Below are positions 17,473-26,613 of a DNA stretch of 64,000 bases, one piece after another. The stretch is from Streptomyces glomeratus. Lineage in GTDB: Bacteria > Actinomycetota > Actinomycetes > Streptomycetales > Streptomycetaceae. Location of the stretch: NCBI RefSeq assembly GCF_021462825.1, contig NZ_JAKEEB010000026.1:1-64000 (forward strand). Direction: 5' to 3'. The first letter of the stretch is position 1, and every line of letters starts with the position of its first letter. Position numbers and translations under genes: made by a program. Below the pieces are notes generated by a model. That model saw only the letters and a program-made list of their open reading frames with translations. It was not told where the DNA came from and did no database searches.

Positions 17473-17676
17473 TCAGGCGGGGACGATGTTCTCCGCCTGC
17501 GGGCCCTTCTGGCCCTGCGTGACGTCGAAGGAGACCCGCTGGCCCTCCTGGAGCTCACGGAAGCCCTGCGTCGCGATGTTCGAGTAGTGCGCGAAGACGT
17601 CGGGGCCGCCGCCGTCCTGCTGGATGAAGCCGAAACCCTTTTCGGCGTTGAACCACTTCACGGTTCCCTGTGCCAT
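17473..17676 (-). CDS. cold-shock protein (CspA family)
   Basis: A 67-residue single cold-shock domain. RNP1 'KGFGFIQQ' and RNP2 'DVFAHYSNI' are intact, as is the N-terminal 'GTVKWFNAEKG'. These small OB-fold proteins bind single-stranded RNA and act as RNA chaperones. The ribosome site is AGGAG, six to seven bases before ATG 17676. The leader carries a terminator-like hairpin (17721-17766), and a second strong hairpin follows the gene. The compact monocistronic design is typical of Streptomyces csp genes. Confidence 0.97.
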   Translation of the reverse strand: MAQGTVKWFNAEKGFGFIQQDGGGPDVFAHYSNIATQGFRELQEGQRVSFDVTQGQKGPQAENIVPA

Positions 17677-17720
17677 GACATTCTCCTTGTATAGGCAGAG
17701 GCCCCATCCGGAGACGCCGG

Positions 17721-17766
17721 AAAAACAAATAATGCGCCTGAAGGAGAAACATTCCCGTCAGGCGCA
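17721..17766 (-). promoter_or_regulatory. terminator-like hairpin in the csp 5' leader
   Basis: In the minus direction TGCGCCTGA and TCAGGCGCA form a perfect 9-bp stem (17758-17766 with 17733-17741) around a 16-base loop. It is followed by TTATTTGTTTTT (17732-17721), a proper U tract, rare in this genome. It lies 45-90 bases upstream of the csp start codon. It could be an attenuator whose folding depends on temperature or CSP binding, or the terminator of a short upstream RNA. Confidence 0.6.
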
Positions 17767-18071
17767 CATAGGTTCATGGGTACCACAACTGCAACACCAA
17801 GACCGTACCACAGCTCGACGGCCGGTGTGGATCACCCTGAGTGGCGGCTCGGGCGCGAGGCCGGTCGGGTGGAGCGCGACGGCGACGGCCGGCACCGCCG
17901 GCATGTGCATACGGCGCGTGCACCATCTCCACGAGCGCGTCCGCCGGGCCGGGCGGGCGCAGGAGCATAAACCGGTGGCACTCGGGTGTGTGCCGTTCTA
18001 GGGTGAGGGCTGCTTCGTACGGCGGCCGCGGTGGCCGCTGTCGACCGAGTGAGGAAAGGGAGGTGTGACCG

Positions 18072-18143
18072 ATGGCTGTCTCTGTGATGGGCGCTGCCCG
18101 CAATCAGAAGATCATTCACTCCACCTCCGTGGCCTCCGGCTGA
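18072..18143 (+). CDS. 23-residue leader-type peptide upstream of rsgA
   Basis: A short frame starting at ATG 18072 behind a strong AAGGGAGG site. It encodes 23 residues beginning MAVSVMGAARNQ and ending STSVASG, and stops 55 bases before the rsgA start. The site is better than that of most full genes here, which argues for translation. It may be a leader peptide affecting rsgA expression or an independent small protein. No homologue is recognised. Confidence 0.4.
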   Translation: MAVSVMGAARNQKIIHSTSVASG

Positions 18144-18198
18144 CCTTTCACAGCGCACATCCGCGCGGAGCCGGGGCCGCCCTTGTGAAGGGTTTCCC

Positions 18199-19308
18199 TT
18201 GAACCGCTCTTCTCTCTCGGTGTCTTCGGCTTCCTCGCACCCTCTCGCCGTGTACGGCTGGGACACGGGCTGGGAGGCCGGGTTCGCGCCGTACGCCGAA
18301 CAGGGGCTCCTGCCCGGCCGTGTCGTCCGCGTCGACCGCGGCCAGTGCGACGTGATGACCGCCGACGGGGTGCTCCGTGCCGACACCGCCTTCGTCACCC
18401 CGCACGACCCCCTCCGGGTCGTGTGCACCGGCGACTGGGTCGCCGTCGACCCCGCGGGCAACCCCCGCTATGCACGGACGTGTCTGCCCCGCCGCACCGC
18501 CTTCGTGCGCTCCACGTCCTCCAAGCGGTCCGAGGGGCAGATCCTCGCGGCCAACGTCGACCATGCGGTCATCGCCGTCTCGCTCGCCGCGGAGCTGGAC
18601 CTCGCCCGGGCCGAACGCTTCCTCGCGCTGGCCTGGGAGTCGGGAGCGCAGCCGGTCGTGGTGCTCACCAAGGCCGATCTGGTGCCGGACCCGGTGACGC
18701 TCTCGTACCTCGTCCAGGACGTGGAGAAGTCCGCGCCCGGGGTTCCGGTGCTGCCGGTCAGCGCGCGGCTGGGCGAGGGACTCGACTCCCTCCGTGCCGT
18801 CCTGTCCGGCGGCACGGCCGTACTGCTCGGGCAGTCCGGCGCCGGGAAGTCGACCCTCGCCAACGCGCTGCTCGGCGAGGACGTCATGACCGTCCAGGCC
18901 ACCCGGGACGTCGACGGCAAGGGCCGCCACACCACCACCACGCGCAATCTCCTCCTTCTGCCGGGCGGGGGAGTCGTCATCGACACCCCCGGGCTGCGCG
19001 GGGTCGGGCTCTGGGACGCCGGCACCGGTGTGGGCCAGGTGTTCTCCGAGATCGAGGAACTGGCCGCGCAGTGCCGTTTCCACGACTGCGCGCACGGCAC
19101 GGAACCCGGATGCGCGGTGCGTGCCGCGCTCGAGGCCGGGGAACTGCCCGAGCGACGGCTGGACAGCTACCGCAAGCTGCTGCGGGAGAACCAGCGGATC
19201 GTCGCCAAGACGGATGCCAGGGTGCGTGCCGAGCTGCGACGCGAGTGGAAACGGAGGGGGGCCGAGGGGAAGGCGGCGATGGACGCCAAGCGGGGGCGCC
19301 GGGGCTAG
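18199..19308 (+). CDS. rsgA: ribosome small-subunit-dependent GTPase RsgA
   Basis: A 369-residue circularly permuted GTPase that assists late 30S maturation. An OB-type domain (about 40-115) is followed by G4 'TKAD' (157-160), G5 'SAR' (188-190), P-loop 'GQSGAGKS' (211-218) and G3 'DTPG' (262-265). The C-terminal zinc site is Cys292, Cys297, His299 and Cys305 (CX4CXHX5C). The start is TTG 18199, eight bases after GAAGGG. A 23-residue peptide frame precedes it. The enzyme is cytoplasmic and ribosome-associated. Confidence 0.95.
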   Translation: MNRSSLSVSSASSHPLAVYGWDTGWEAGFAPYAEQGLLPGRVVRVDRGQCDVMTADGVLRADTAFVTPHDPLRVVCTGDWVAVDPAGNPRYARTCLPRRTAFVRSTSSKRSEGQILAANVDHAVIAVSLAAELDLARAERFLALAWESGAQPVVVLTKADLVPDPVTLSYLVQDVEKSAPGVPVLPVSARLGEGLDSLRAVLSGGTAVLLGQSGAGKSTLANALLGEDVMTVQATRDVDGKGRHTTTTRNLLLLPGGGVVIDTPGLRGVGLWDAGTGVGQVFSEIEELAAQCRFHDCAHGTEPGCAVRAALEAGELPERRLDSYRKLLRENQRIVAKTDARVRAELRREWKRRGAEGKAAMDAKRGRRG

Positions 19309-19552
19309 AAGGTGTCCGGCCGGGCTCGGGGCCCCGCCTCCGGGCCCGGCCGGGGCGGCCCTTCGACCGGCCCCAGGCTCTTGTTCGGGCCCCGGCGCAC
19401 CGGAAGCCGGAACGCCGGGCACGAGCCGTCCGGGTGACCGGGCCGACTCCGAACGGGTGACGGTGTGTTACCCCGCCGACGTGTCCCGGGAAGACATCGA
19501 GCGCTTCCCGGTCCCGTGCCCGGGGCCACCGGCGCGGAGAGGGCGTGTCCGT

Positions 19553-20785
19553 ATGATCCACCTGCCTCGGGTGACCGGGACCCGACGCCACCGCCTCGCC
19601 GTTCTGGTGCTCACCGTCCTGTCGACCGCGGCCACCCTCCCGGGCGCCGTCGGCCGGGCCGAGACGGCACCGCAATGGACCGGCACCTGGGAGGCCGCCG
19701 CCTCCGGCACCGCCCCCGCCCTGCCTGGCGCCTCGATCCGCAACGTCGTGCACATCAGCGTCGGCGGCAGCGTCGTCCGGATCCGCCTCTCCAACCGACT
19801 GGGCACCGCCCCGCTCCGCCTCGACGCCGTGACCGTCGCGTTGCAGCGGGCGCACGACCCCGCCAGTCCCGAGGCGGTGCCCGGCTCCCTGCGCACCGCC
19901 ACCTTCGCCGGCGCCACCTCCGTGACCGTCCCGCCCGAACAGGACGTGGTCACCGACGCCGTCCCCCTCGCCGTACCGGCGGACGCCAACCTCCTGGTCA
20001 CCGTGCACACCTCCACCGACTGCGGCCCGGCGACCTATCACCGCACCGCCCTGCAGGCCGGTTTCCTCGCCAGGAACGGCAACCACGCGGCCGACCCCGG
20101 TGCCACCGCGTACACGGGCAGGATGTCCCACTGGTACTACCTGACCGGCGTCGACGTGCTGCGTCCGGTCGCCCCCGGCAGTGTCGTCGCGCTCGGCGAC
20201 TCCCTCACCGACGGCAACGGATCCTCGTACGGCACCAACCACCGCTGGCCCGACCTGCTTTCCCGGCGGCTGCGCGGACTGCCCGCCGAGCGGCGGCCCG
20301 GCGTCCTGAACGCGGGGATCTCCGGCAACCGCCTGCTGCGCGACGGGGTCGGCCCGAGCGCACTGAGCCGTCTCGACGCGGACGTCTTCTCCCGCACCGG
20401 AGTGCGCACCCTGATCGTCCTGGAGGGCGTCAACGACCTCAAGGGCACGCCGCCCGAGACCGATCCGGGCGCCTTCGTGCGCGCGTACCGCCGGATCGTG
20501 GCCCGCGCCCACGCCCATGGCATCCGTGTCGTCGGCGCCACTCTCACACCATTCGGCGGCCACGGGAGCTGGACGCCGGCGCGCGAGGGCCTCCGCCACG
20601 AGATCAATGCCCTCATCCGCGGCGGACTCTTCGACGGCGTGGTGGACTTGGACAGGGCCGTTCGCGACCCCGGTCGCCCCGATCGCATCCGTCCGGCCTA
20701 CGACCCGGGTGACCACCTCCACTTCAACGACATGGGCATGAAGGCGCTCGCCGACGCGGTCTATCCGGCGGTGCCGACCCGGTGA
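19553..20785 (+). CDS. secreted SGNH/GDSL hydrolase
   Basis: A 410-residue exported esterase or lipase-like enzyme. The start ATG 19553 follows a GGAGAGGG site. The N-terminus 'TRRHRLAVLVLTVLSTAATL' ending near AXA-like 'VGRAE' is a signal peptide. A beta-rich domain of about 170 residues precedes the SGNH core: block I 'ALGDSLTDGNGSS', block II 'NAGISGNRLL', block III 'LEGVNDL' and block V 'DHLHFN' with the Asp and His. The substrate may be a deacylated polysaccharide or lipid; not predictable. It lies 244 bases after rsgA and is probably independently transcribed. Confidence 0.9.
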   Translation: MIHLPRVTGTRRHRLAVLVLTVLSTAATLPGAVGRAETAPQWTGTWEAAASGTAPALPGASIRNVVHISVGGSVVRIRLSNRLGTAPLRLDAVTVALQRAHDPASPEAVPGSLRTATFAGATSVTVPPEQDVVTDAVPLAVPADANLLVTVHTSTDCGPATYHRTALQAGFLARNGNHAADPGATAYTGRMSHWYYLTGVDVLRPVAPGSVVALGDSLTDGNGSSYGTNHRWPDLLSRRLRGLPAERRPGVLNAGISGNRLLRDGVGPSALSRLDADVFSRTGVRTLIVLEGVNDLKGTPPETDPGAFVRAYRRIVARAHAHGIRVVGATLTPFGGHGSWTPAREGLRHEINALIRGGLFDGVVDLDRAVRDPGRPDRIRPAYDPGDHLHFNDMGMKALADAVYPAVPTR

Positions 20786-20807
20786 CGGACACTCAGGTGA
20801 GCATTAC

Positions 20808-21857
20808 TCAGCGGAATTCCGTGCCGTTCGGCGTGATCGGCGTGATCGGCGTGATCGGCGTGAGTTCCGGCGTCGGCCGGTGCCGCGCCACCCAGCCGCG
20901 TTCGTAGGCCTGCCAGCCGAGTTGCAGCCGCGTCGTCACCCCCGTCAGCTCCATCAGCCGCTTCACCCGGCGCTGTACGGTCCGCAGACCCAGGTCGAGC
21001 TGCTTGGCGACGCTCGCGTCGGTGAGCCCCGCGAGCAGCAGCGACAGGACCTCCAGGTCGGTTCCGTCGGGGCCGTTCGGTGCCTGCTCGGTGGCTCCGG
21101 AGGCGCCGAGGCGCAGTGGCAGTGCGTCCCGCCACACCGACTCGAACAGACCGGACAGCAGCTCCAGCAGTCCGCTCGCGTGGACCACCAGCGCGGCCGG
21201 CTCCGCGGTGCGCGCGGTGAGCGGAACCATGGCAAGTGTTCGGTCGGCGACCACCAGCTTCGTCGGCACCGAGTCGGCGACCCGCACCTGCTCGTCACGG
21301 CTCAGCGCGGCGGTCAGCTCGTCGATGCCGTCGGGACGGTCGAGCACCGCCCGCTCGACGACCACCCGGTAGCGGACACCGCGGGCGGCGGTCTGTTCCT
21401 CCGCGTCGTTCTCCGTTCCCGTCACGGCGACCGGCGTTCCGGTGACAAGGGCGCACAGCTCCTCGGTCGCGCCGAGCTGGAGCTGGAGGAAGCGCTGACT
21501 GACCGCGGCCGCTCCGATCACCACCTCGACCAGATCGTGGACCGCGGGCTCGGAGGCCGCCGCCCGGTACTCCTCGGCCAGCAGCGCGGCCGCCAACTCG
21601 GCCTGCTCCAGCTCGTGCCGCTGCTGGGTGAGCAGCGCGCCCAGCGCCACCCCGGGCGGCGCGGCCACCCAGCGTCCCGGCCGGGCCGACGACTGGGCCG
21701 CGAGGCCGTGCCGCTCCAGGCGGCGCAGGAGACGCTCGGTGTCCCGCTCGCCGAGTACCAGCCGGCGCGCCAGATCGGGCACGTCGGCGGCGCCCACCGA
21801 CACCAGCGCCCGGTACGCGCACTCGTGCGTCTCGTCCAGCCCTATCGCTGCCAGCAT
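20808..21857 (-). CDS. TrmB/LuxR-type regulator with two DNA-binding ends
   Basis: A 349-residue regulator. The N-terminal winged helix resembles TrmB ('ADVPDLARRLVLGERDTERLLRRLERHGL'), the middle is a sensory domain with a 'VVERAVLDRPDGIDEL' segment, and the C-terminal LuxR-type helix-turn-helix is 'LLLAGLTDASVAKQLDLGLRTVQRRVKRLM'. This architecture is frequent in Streptomyces. The start ATG 21857 has GGGAGGG upstream. The C-terminus contains repeated Ile-Thr-Pro from a 9-bp tandem repeat. It converges with the SGNH hydrolase gene and no target is apparent. Confidence 0.88.
   Translation of the reverse strand: MLAAIGLDETHECAYRALVSVGAADVPDLARRLVLGERDTERLLRRLERHGLAAQSSARPGRWVAAPPGVALGALLTQQRHELEQAELAAALLAEEYRAAASEPAVHDLVEVVIGAAAVSQRFLQLQLGATEELCALVTGTPVAVTGTENDAEEQTAARGVRYRVVVERAVLDRPDGIDELTAALSRDEQVRVADSVPTKLVVADRTLAMVPLTARTAEPAALVVHASGLLELLSGLFESVWRDALPLRLGASGATEQAPNGPDGTDLEVLSLLLAGLTDASVAKQLDLGLRTVQRRVKRLMELTGVTTRLQLGWQAYERGWVARHRPTPELTPITPITPITPNGTEFR
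20830..20865. repeat. 9-bp tandem repeat in the regulator C-terminus
   Basis: GGCGTGATC three times in tandem plus one imperfect copy. In the coding strand it gives 'TPITPITPITP'. The repeat is in frame, so copy-number changes would lengthen or shorten the tail without a frameshift. Confidence 0.85.
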
Positions 21858-22235
21858 CAGCCGTCGTCCCTCCCCTGAGACAAGGTCCCGCGGTGCGGTG
21901 CGTGGCGGAAAGCGGCCACGGCGCAAACCCGCCTCGGAACATCATCGCCGTACCGCCGCTTGCTCTGCCAAGGTGGCGCCACCGAAGCGGCACTCGCCGC
22001 CGGTCGTCGCGTACGACGGTCCGGCGGTGACGGCGGAACCTCGGGAAGACGGCCCATCACTCCGGCGCCGCCGGGCGGTCCCCCTGGGGGGATCGTCCGG
22101 TGGCTCGTCGCAACCGCGCCGGCTTCGCATCACTGTTCGAGGTATCGTCCGACACGCCGTCGGGGAGCCGGTGAGGCGGCCGGATTTTCCCGATGCCCCG
22201 TTTTCATACGCCCCGTACGGTGGACAATTGGGGGC
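21858..22235. other. divergent promoter region between the TrmB/LuxR regulator and the PP2C-like gene
   Basis: About 380 bases with no credible gene. It must hold the promoters of both flanking genes. I see no convincing -35/-10 pair or repeat. Confidence 0.4.
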
Positions 22236-23960
22236 ATGAGCCAGCAGGGGGAGAGGGCCACCGGCCACGAGGACGACTGGTGGGGGCAGTTGTACGACGA
22301 CTCCACCGGGGACACGGGAGGGGCCCCCGCGGCCGACAGCCTCGACGACCGCTTCGCCTCCGCGGTGGGCGCGGTCGGCCGGGGAGCCTCCGCGGAGGAC
22401 CCGCCGCGCGATGACGGACCCGCGCCGTCCGGGGGATCCGGTTCCGGCCGCCCCGCCGCTTCCTCGGCGAACGCCGCCCCATCGGCGCCCGGGGAGGCCG
22501 TCGCTCCGCCCGGCTCTGGGAAGGCCGTCGCTCCCCCCGGCTCTGGGGAGGCCATCGCTCCGCCCGGGCCCGCAGAGGCCCCGCGGTCCGCCGGGCCGCG
22601 TCCTGGGCCCCTGCCGTGGGACCCCCCGTCCGCCCGTCCGCAGGGCCCGGTGACCTTCCCGCTCGGTCCGAACCCGCCGGGATTCCCCGCGGCGGCCCCT
22701 CTCGCGGGGACCCCGGCGCAGCCGTCGCCCGCCACGGTTCCGCCCCCGGACCGCCCTCACGCCTCCGCACCACCGCCCCCCGGCCGCTCTCCGGCCGAGG
22801 CGCCGCCGCTCCCGGACCACTCCCCGGCCCACCTGCCGCCCCCGCCCGACGCACCGCCACCTCCCGGCCGTCCGCCGGCCGTGCCCACCGACTCCGTGCC
22901 GCCCGGAGCCGCTCCCGTGGCCGCACCCCCGCCGCCCGGCGACGCCCCGTCCCCTGCCCGTCCGCCCGCGCAGGGCGCCGTCCCCCGCACCCCGCGCCCG
23001 GTCGACTACGTCGGCTCCGGCCCGCCCACCTACGACGCCGAGCCCACCACCCTCCCGCTCGCCGACCCGGACGCACTCGACGATCTGGTGCCCGACACCG
23101 TGCTGGACGGGGCGCGTTACGGAGCCCTGACGCTGCGCGCGGCCTCCGTGCGCGGTGACTCGGCGCGCTTCAGGGGCGAGCCACGCCGGGACTGCCTGCT
23201 CACCGCCCGCTTCGGCACCGGCGACCAGGCCCTCGTCCTCGTCGCCATGGCGACCGGCGCCCGGGGCACCCCCGGGGCGCACCGGGCCGCCGCCCAGGTG
23301 TGCCGGTGGATCGGGCGGGCCGTCGGTCGCAGCCACGTCCTTCTCGGCGAGGACATCCGGGCCGGCCGGCGCGGCGACCTCAAGTCGGGCCTGCACCGGC
23401 TCACCGACCGCAGCCTCGGCAAGCTCCGCGCGAGCGCCGCCGAACAGGGCGTCGACCCCGACGAGTACACCGCCACCCTGCGCTGTCTGCTGCTGCCCGC
23501 CGACCCGGCCTGCCGCACACGGGTGTTCTTCGGCGTCGGCGAGGGCGGCCTGTTCCGGCTGCGCGGCGGGGAATGGCAGGACATCGAGCCCCGTGTCACC
23601 GAGACGGCGGGCGAGCCGGTGGTCGGGTTCGGCTCGCCGCCGTCCGAGACCCCCGAGGGCGACCGCCTCACCATGGACCTCGGCATCACCACACCCCCGA
23701 GCCCCTACGAGCCGGCACCGGAACCGCCCAAGGACCCGTTCCGCTTCCGCGCCTCCATCGCCCGCCCGGGTGACACGCTCCTGCTGTGCACCGGCGGCCT
23801 GGCGGACCCGCTGCGCGGCGAACCGCAGCTCGCCGAGCATCTGACGGTTCGCTGGTCGGCGGGCGGAGCACCGGCTCTCACCGCGTTCCTCGCGGACACC
23901 CGGGTGAGGGTGAAGGGCTACGCCGACGACCGTACGGCGGCAGCCGTTTGGGAGGCGTGA
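22236..23960 (+). CDS. PP2C-family protein with long Pro-rich linker
   Basis: A 574-residue protein. The first ~45 residues are acidic ('DDWWGQLYDDSTGD'). Residues ~60-275 are a Pro/Ala/Gly-rich linker with repeats such as 'AVAPPGSG'. The C-terminal ~270 residues look like a divergent PPM/PP2C phosphatase domain ('ALTLRAASVRGDSARFRGEPRRD', 'LLLCTGGLADPLRG'). The usual metal-binding aspartates are only partly visible (GDS, TGGLAD), so activity is uncertain. Streptomyces encode many of these beside serine/threonine kinases, but no kinase is nearby. The ATG 22236 is preceded by GGGGG. Confidence 0.78.
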   Translation: MSQQGERATGHEDDWWGQLYDDSTGDTGGAPAADSLDDRFASAVGAVGRGASAEDPPRDDGPAPSGGSGSGRPAASSANAAPSAPGEAVAPPGSGKAVAPPGSGEAIAPPGPAEAPRSAGPRPGPLPWDPPSARPQGPVTFPLGPNPPGFPAAAPLAGTPAQPSPATVPPPDRPHASAPPPPGRSPAEAPPLPDHSPAHLPPPPDAPPPPGRPPAVPTDSVPPGAAPVAAPPPPGDAPSPARPPAQGAVPRTPRPVDYVGSGPPTYDAEPTTLPLADPDALDDLVPDTVLDGARYGALTLRAASVRGDSARFRGEPRRDCLLTARFGTGDQALVLVAMATGARGTPGAHRAAAQVCRWIGRAVGRSHVLLGEDIRAGRRGDLKSGLHRLTDRSLGKLRASAAEQGVDPDEYTATLRCLLLPADPACRTRVFFGVGEGGLFRLRGGEWQDIEPRVTETAGEPVVGFGSPPSETPEGDRLTMDLGITTPPSPYEPAPEPPKDPFRFRASIARPGDTLLLCTGGLADPLRGEPQLAEHLTVRWSAGGAPALTAFLADTRVRVKGYADDRTAAAVWEA

Positions 23961-24001
23961 TCGCGGGCGCTGTGGATTGATGGATCCAAGGAGACCGAAG
24001 G

Positions 24002-25756
24002 GTGCATGGATCCATGGCCAAGCAGAACATCGCCGACCAGTTCGTCGACATCCTCGCCCGGGCGGGAGTCAAACGCCTGTACGGGGTGGTCGGCGACAGC
24101 CTCAATCCGATCGTGGACGCGGTCCGCCGCAACTCCGCCCTCGACTGGGTCCATGTGCGGCACGAGGAGACCGCCGCCTTCGCGGCGGGCGCCGAGGCGC
24201 AGATCACCGGAAAGCTGACCGCCTGCGCGGGTTCCTGCGGCCCCGGCAATCTGCATCTCATCAACGGCCTGTACGACGCCCACCGCTCCATGGCCCCGGT
24301 CCTTGCCCTCGCCTCCCACATCCCGTCCGGGGAGATCGGTCTGGGCTACTTCCAGGAGACGCACCCGGACCGTCTGTTCAGCGAGTGCAGCCACTACAGC
24401 GAGCTGATCTCCAACCCGAAGCAGATGCCCCGCCTGCTGCAGACGGCGATCCAGAACGCGGTCGGCCGCAGCGGCGTCAGCGTCGTCTCGCTCCCCGGCG
24501 ACATCGCCGACCAGCCTGCGCCCGAGCGGTCGGCCCAGACCGCCCTCGTCACCGCCCGGCCCACGGTGCGTCCCGGCGACGCCGAGATCGAGCGGCTGGC
24601 GGCCATGATCGACGAGGCGGAGAAGGTCACCCTCTTCTGCGGCAGCGGCACGCGTGGCGCGCACGCCGAGGTCATGGAGTTCGCGGGGAAGATCAAGGCC
24701 CCGGTGGGACACGCCCTGCGCGGCAAGGAGTGGATCCAGTACGACAACCCGTACGACGTCGGGATGAGCGGCCTGCTCGGTTACGGCGCCGCGTACGAGG
24801 CCACCCACGAGTGCGACCTGCTGATCCTGCTGGGCACCGACTTCCCGTACAACGCCTTCCTGCCGGACGACGTGCTGATCGCCCAGATCGATGTGCGCCC
24901 GGAGAACCTGGGCCGCCGCTCCAGGCTCGACCTCGCGGTGTGGGGTGATGTGAAGGAGACCCTGCGCTGTCTCGTCCCGCGGGTGCGGGAGAAGGAGGAC
25001 CGGCGCTTCCTGGACAAGATGCTGAGGAAGCACGCGGACGCGCTCGAAGGAGTGGTGAAGGCGTACACCCGCAGGGTCGACAAGCACATCCCGATCCACC
25101 CCGAATACGTGGCCTCGGTGCTGGACGAGATCGCCGCCGACGACGCGGTCTTCACCGTCGACACCGGGATGTGCAACGTCTGGGCCGCGCGGTACATCTC
25201 CCCGAACGGCCGCCGCCGCATCATCGGCTCCTTCTCCCACGGCTCGATGGCGAACGCGCTGCCGATGGCGATCGGGGCGCAGTTCACCGACCGTGGGCGG
25301 CAGATCGTGTCGATGTCCGGTGACGGTGGGTTCTCCATGCTGATGGGAGACTTCCTGACCCTCGTGCAGTACGACCTGCCGGTGAAGGTGGTGCTGTTCA
25401 ACAACTCCTCGCTCGGCATGGTGGAGCTGGAGATGATGGTCGCCGGACTCCCGGCGTACGGCACCAGTGCCAAGAACCCCGACTTCGCGGCGGTGGCCGA
25501 GGCGTGCGGGGCGTACGGCGTGCGGGTCGAGAAGCCCAAGCAGCTCGCGGGTGCCCTGAAGGACGCCTTCCGGCACAAGGGGCCGGCGCTGGTGGACATC
25601 GTCACCGACCCGAACGCCCTGTCGATCCCGCCCAGGATCAGCCGGGAGATGGTGACGGGGTTCGCGCTCTCCGCCTCGAAGATCGTGCTGGACGGCGGCG
25701 TCGGACGCATGGTCCAGATGGCCCGGTCGAACCTCCGCAACGTACCCCGTCCCTAG
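24002..25756 (+). CDS. poxB: thiamine-diphosphate enzyme, pyruvate oxidase/dehydrogenase (quinone) type
   Basis: A 584-residue ThDP enzyme. The catalytic Glu is in 'VRHEETAAFAAGAEA', the central domain spans about 190-330, and the ThDP/Mg motif is 'GDGGFSMLMGDFLT..LFNN'. Overall layout matches PoxB, which oxidises pyruvate to acetate and CO2 with quinone at the membrane. The GTG 24002 sits 8 bases after AAGGAG and is preferred to ATG 24014. The start region contains a doubled ATGGATCCA sequence. The gene lies 41 bases after the PP2C-like gene. Confidence 0.9.
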   Translation: MHGSMAKQNIADQFVDILARAGVKRLYGVVGDSLNPIVDAVRRNSALDWVHVRHEETAAFAAGAEAQITGKLTACAGSCGPGNLHLINGLYDAHRSMAPVLALASHIPSGEIGLGYFQETHPDRLFSECSHYSELISNPKQMPRLLQTAIQNAVGRSGVSVVSLPGDIADQPAPERSAQTALVTARPTVRPGDAEIERLAAMIDEAEKVTLFCGSGTRGAHAEVMEFAGKIKAPVGHALRGKEWIQYDNPYDVGMSGLLGYGAAYEATHECDLLILLGTDFPYNAFLPDDVLIAQIDVRPENLGRRSRLDLAVWGDVKETLRCLVPRVREKEDRRFLDKMLRKHADALEGVVKAYTRRVDKHIPIHPEYVASVLDEIAADDAVFTVDTGMCNVWAARYISPNGRRRIIGSFSHGSMANALPMAIGAQFTDRGRQIVSMSGDGGFSMLMGDFLTLVQYDLPVKVVLFNNSSLGMVELEMMVAGLPAYGTSAKNPDFAAVAEACGAYGVRVEKPKQLAGALKDAFRHKGPALVDIVTDPNALSIPPRISREMVTGFALSASKIVLDGGVGRMVQMARSNLRNVPRP

Positions 25757-25923
25757 CCTCGCACGGTCACGAGGCGGCCTGCGCCGCTCCCCGGCGGGGT
25801 TGGTCATGCTCCGGCCCGCCCGGCGGCGGCCTGGGCCGAGCGGCTCACCGAGCACCTCCCGTGAGCCACGGCGATCCGCGGGCACGCGCCGAGCGGATCG
25901 AGCCGGACAGAGGCTAGAGGGTG

Positions 25924-26592
25924 CTACACCGCTGTGGCCTGGATGTCCCGGTGCATATGGTCCATCAGCTCACCCATGTCACCGATCTTGGGGTCGAGTT
26001 CCCCGGCGCGCGGCGCGACGTGGCGGAGCCAGTCCACGGTGGCCAGCCCGAGCGCGGCGGCCTCTTCTGTCCGGCCGTCGCCGAGCAGTTCCTCGATCTT
26101 GAAGGCAATACCGCCGAGGGTCTCGTCGTCCGTTTCCGGTACCAGGTAACCCTTGAGGCCCGGTGGATAGGGTGTCCGCTCCCGGGATTCGCGTAGCGCC
26201 GTGACGACCGCGGAATTCTCGCTGTACTGATCGAGGAGTCCCATGACGACGTACAGCCGTGCCACCAGCTGTGGCAGGCCCACGTGCCGGTCCAGCCAGG
26301 CCATCAGCTCGCGCTGACCCCCCAGATGGTCGGTGACCTGCGTCATCGCCTCGGTGAGCGTGTTGGACAGGACCCAGTGGAACGGCAGGAGCCGCGCGAC
26401 CTGGTCGGCGAGCGCGGCTTCACCTTGGGGATCCAGTGTGCCGGCGGCGAAGTTGCCGACCAGCGCGGGGTCCAGCCCGAAATGCGAGGGTGCCGACCGG
26501 TCTTGTGAGCTGCGTGACGCGTGGCGGCGCAGACGCAGGAGCTCGTCGACGATTTTGCTCAGCGGTTTCTCGTGCACGGGTCCTCCCAGCAC
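25924..26592 (-). CDS. unrecognised helical protein, second gene of a small operon
   Basis: A protein of 222 residues from GTG 26592, or 217 from GTG 26577, which has GGGAGGA just upstream. I do not recognise the family. It looks largely helical and cytoplasmic, without signal peptide or cysteine motif. Noted stretches are 'LSKIVDELLRLRRHA', 'ALADQVARLLPFHWVLSNTL' and 'GGIAFKIEELLGDGRTEEAA'. It lies 21 bases after a 95-residue gene, so the two probably form an operon. Its base composition is slightly lower in GC than its neighbours. Confidence 0.7.
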   Translation of the reverse strand: MLGGPVHEKPLSKIVDELLRLRRHASRSSQDRSAPSHFGLDPALVGNFAAGTLDPQGEAALADQVARLLPFHWVLSNTLTEAMTQVTDHLGGQRELMAWLDRHVGLPQLVARLYVVMGLLDQYSENSAVVTALRESRERTPYPPGLKGYLVPETDDETLGGIAFKIEELLGDGRTEEAAALGLATVDWLRHVAPRAGELDPKIGDMGELMDHMHRDIQATAV

Positions 26593-26613
26593 GCCATCAC
26601 TTCATTGCTCGCC

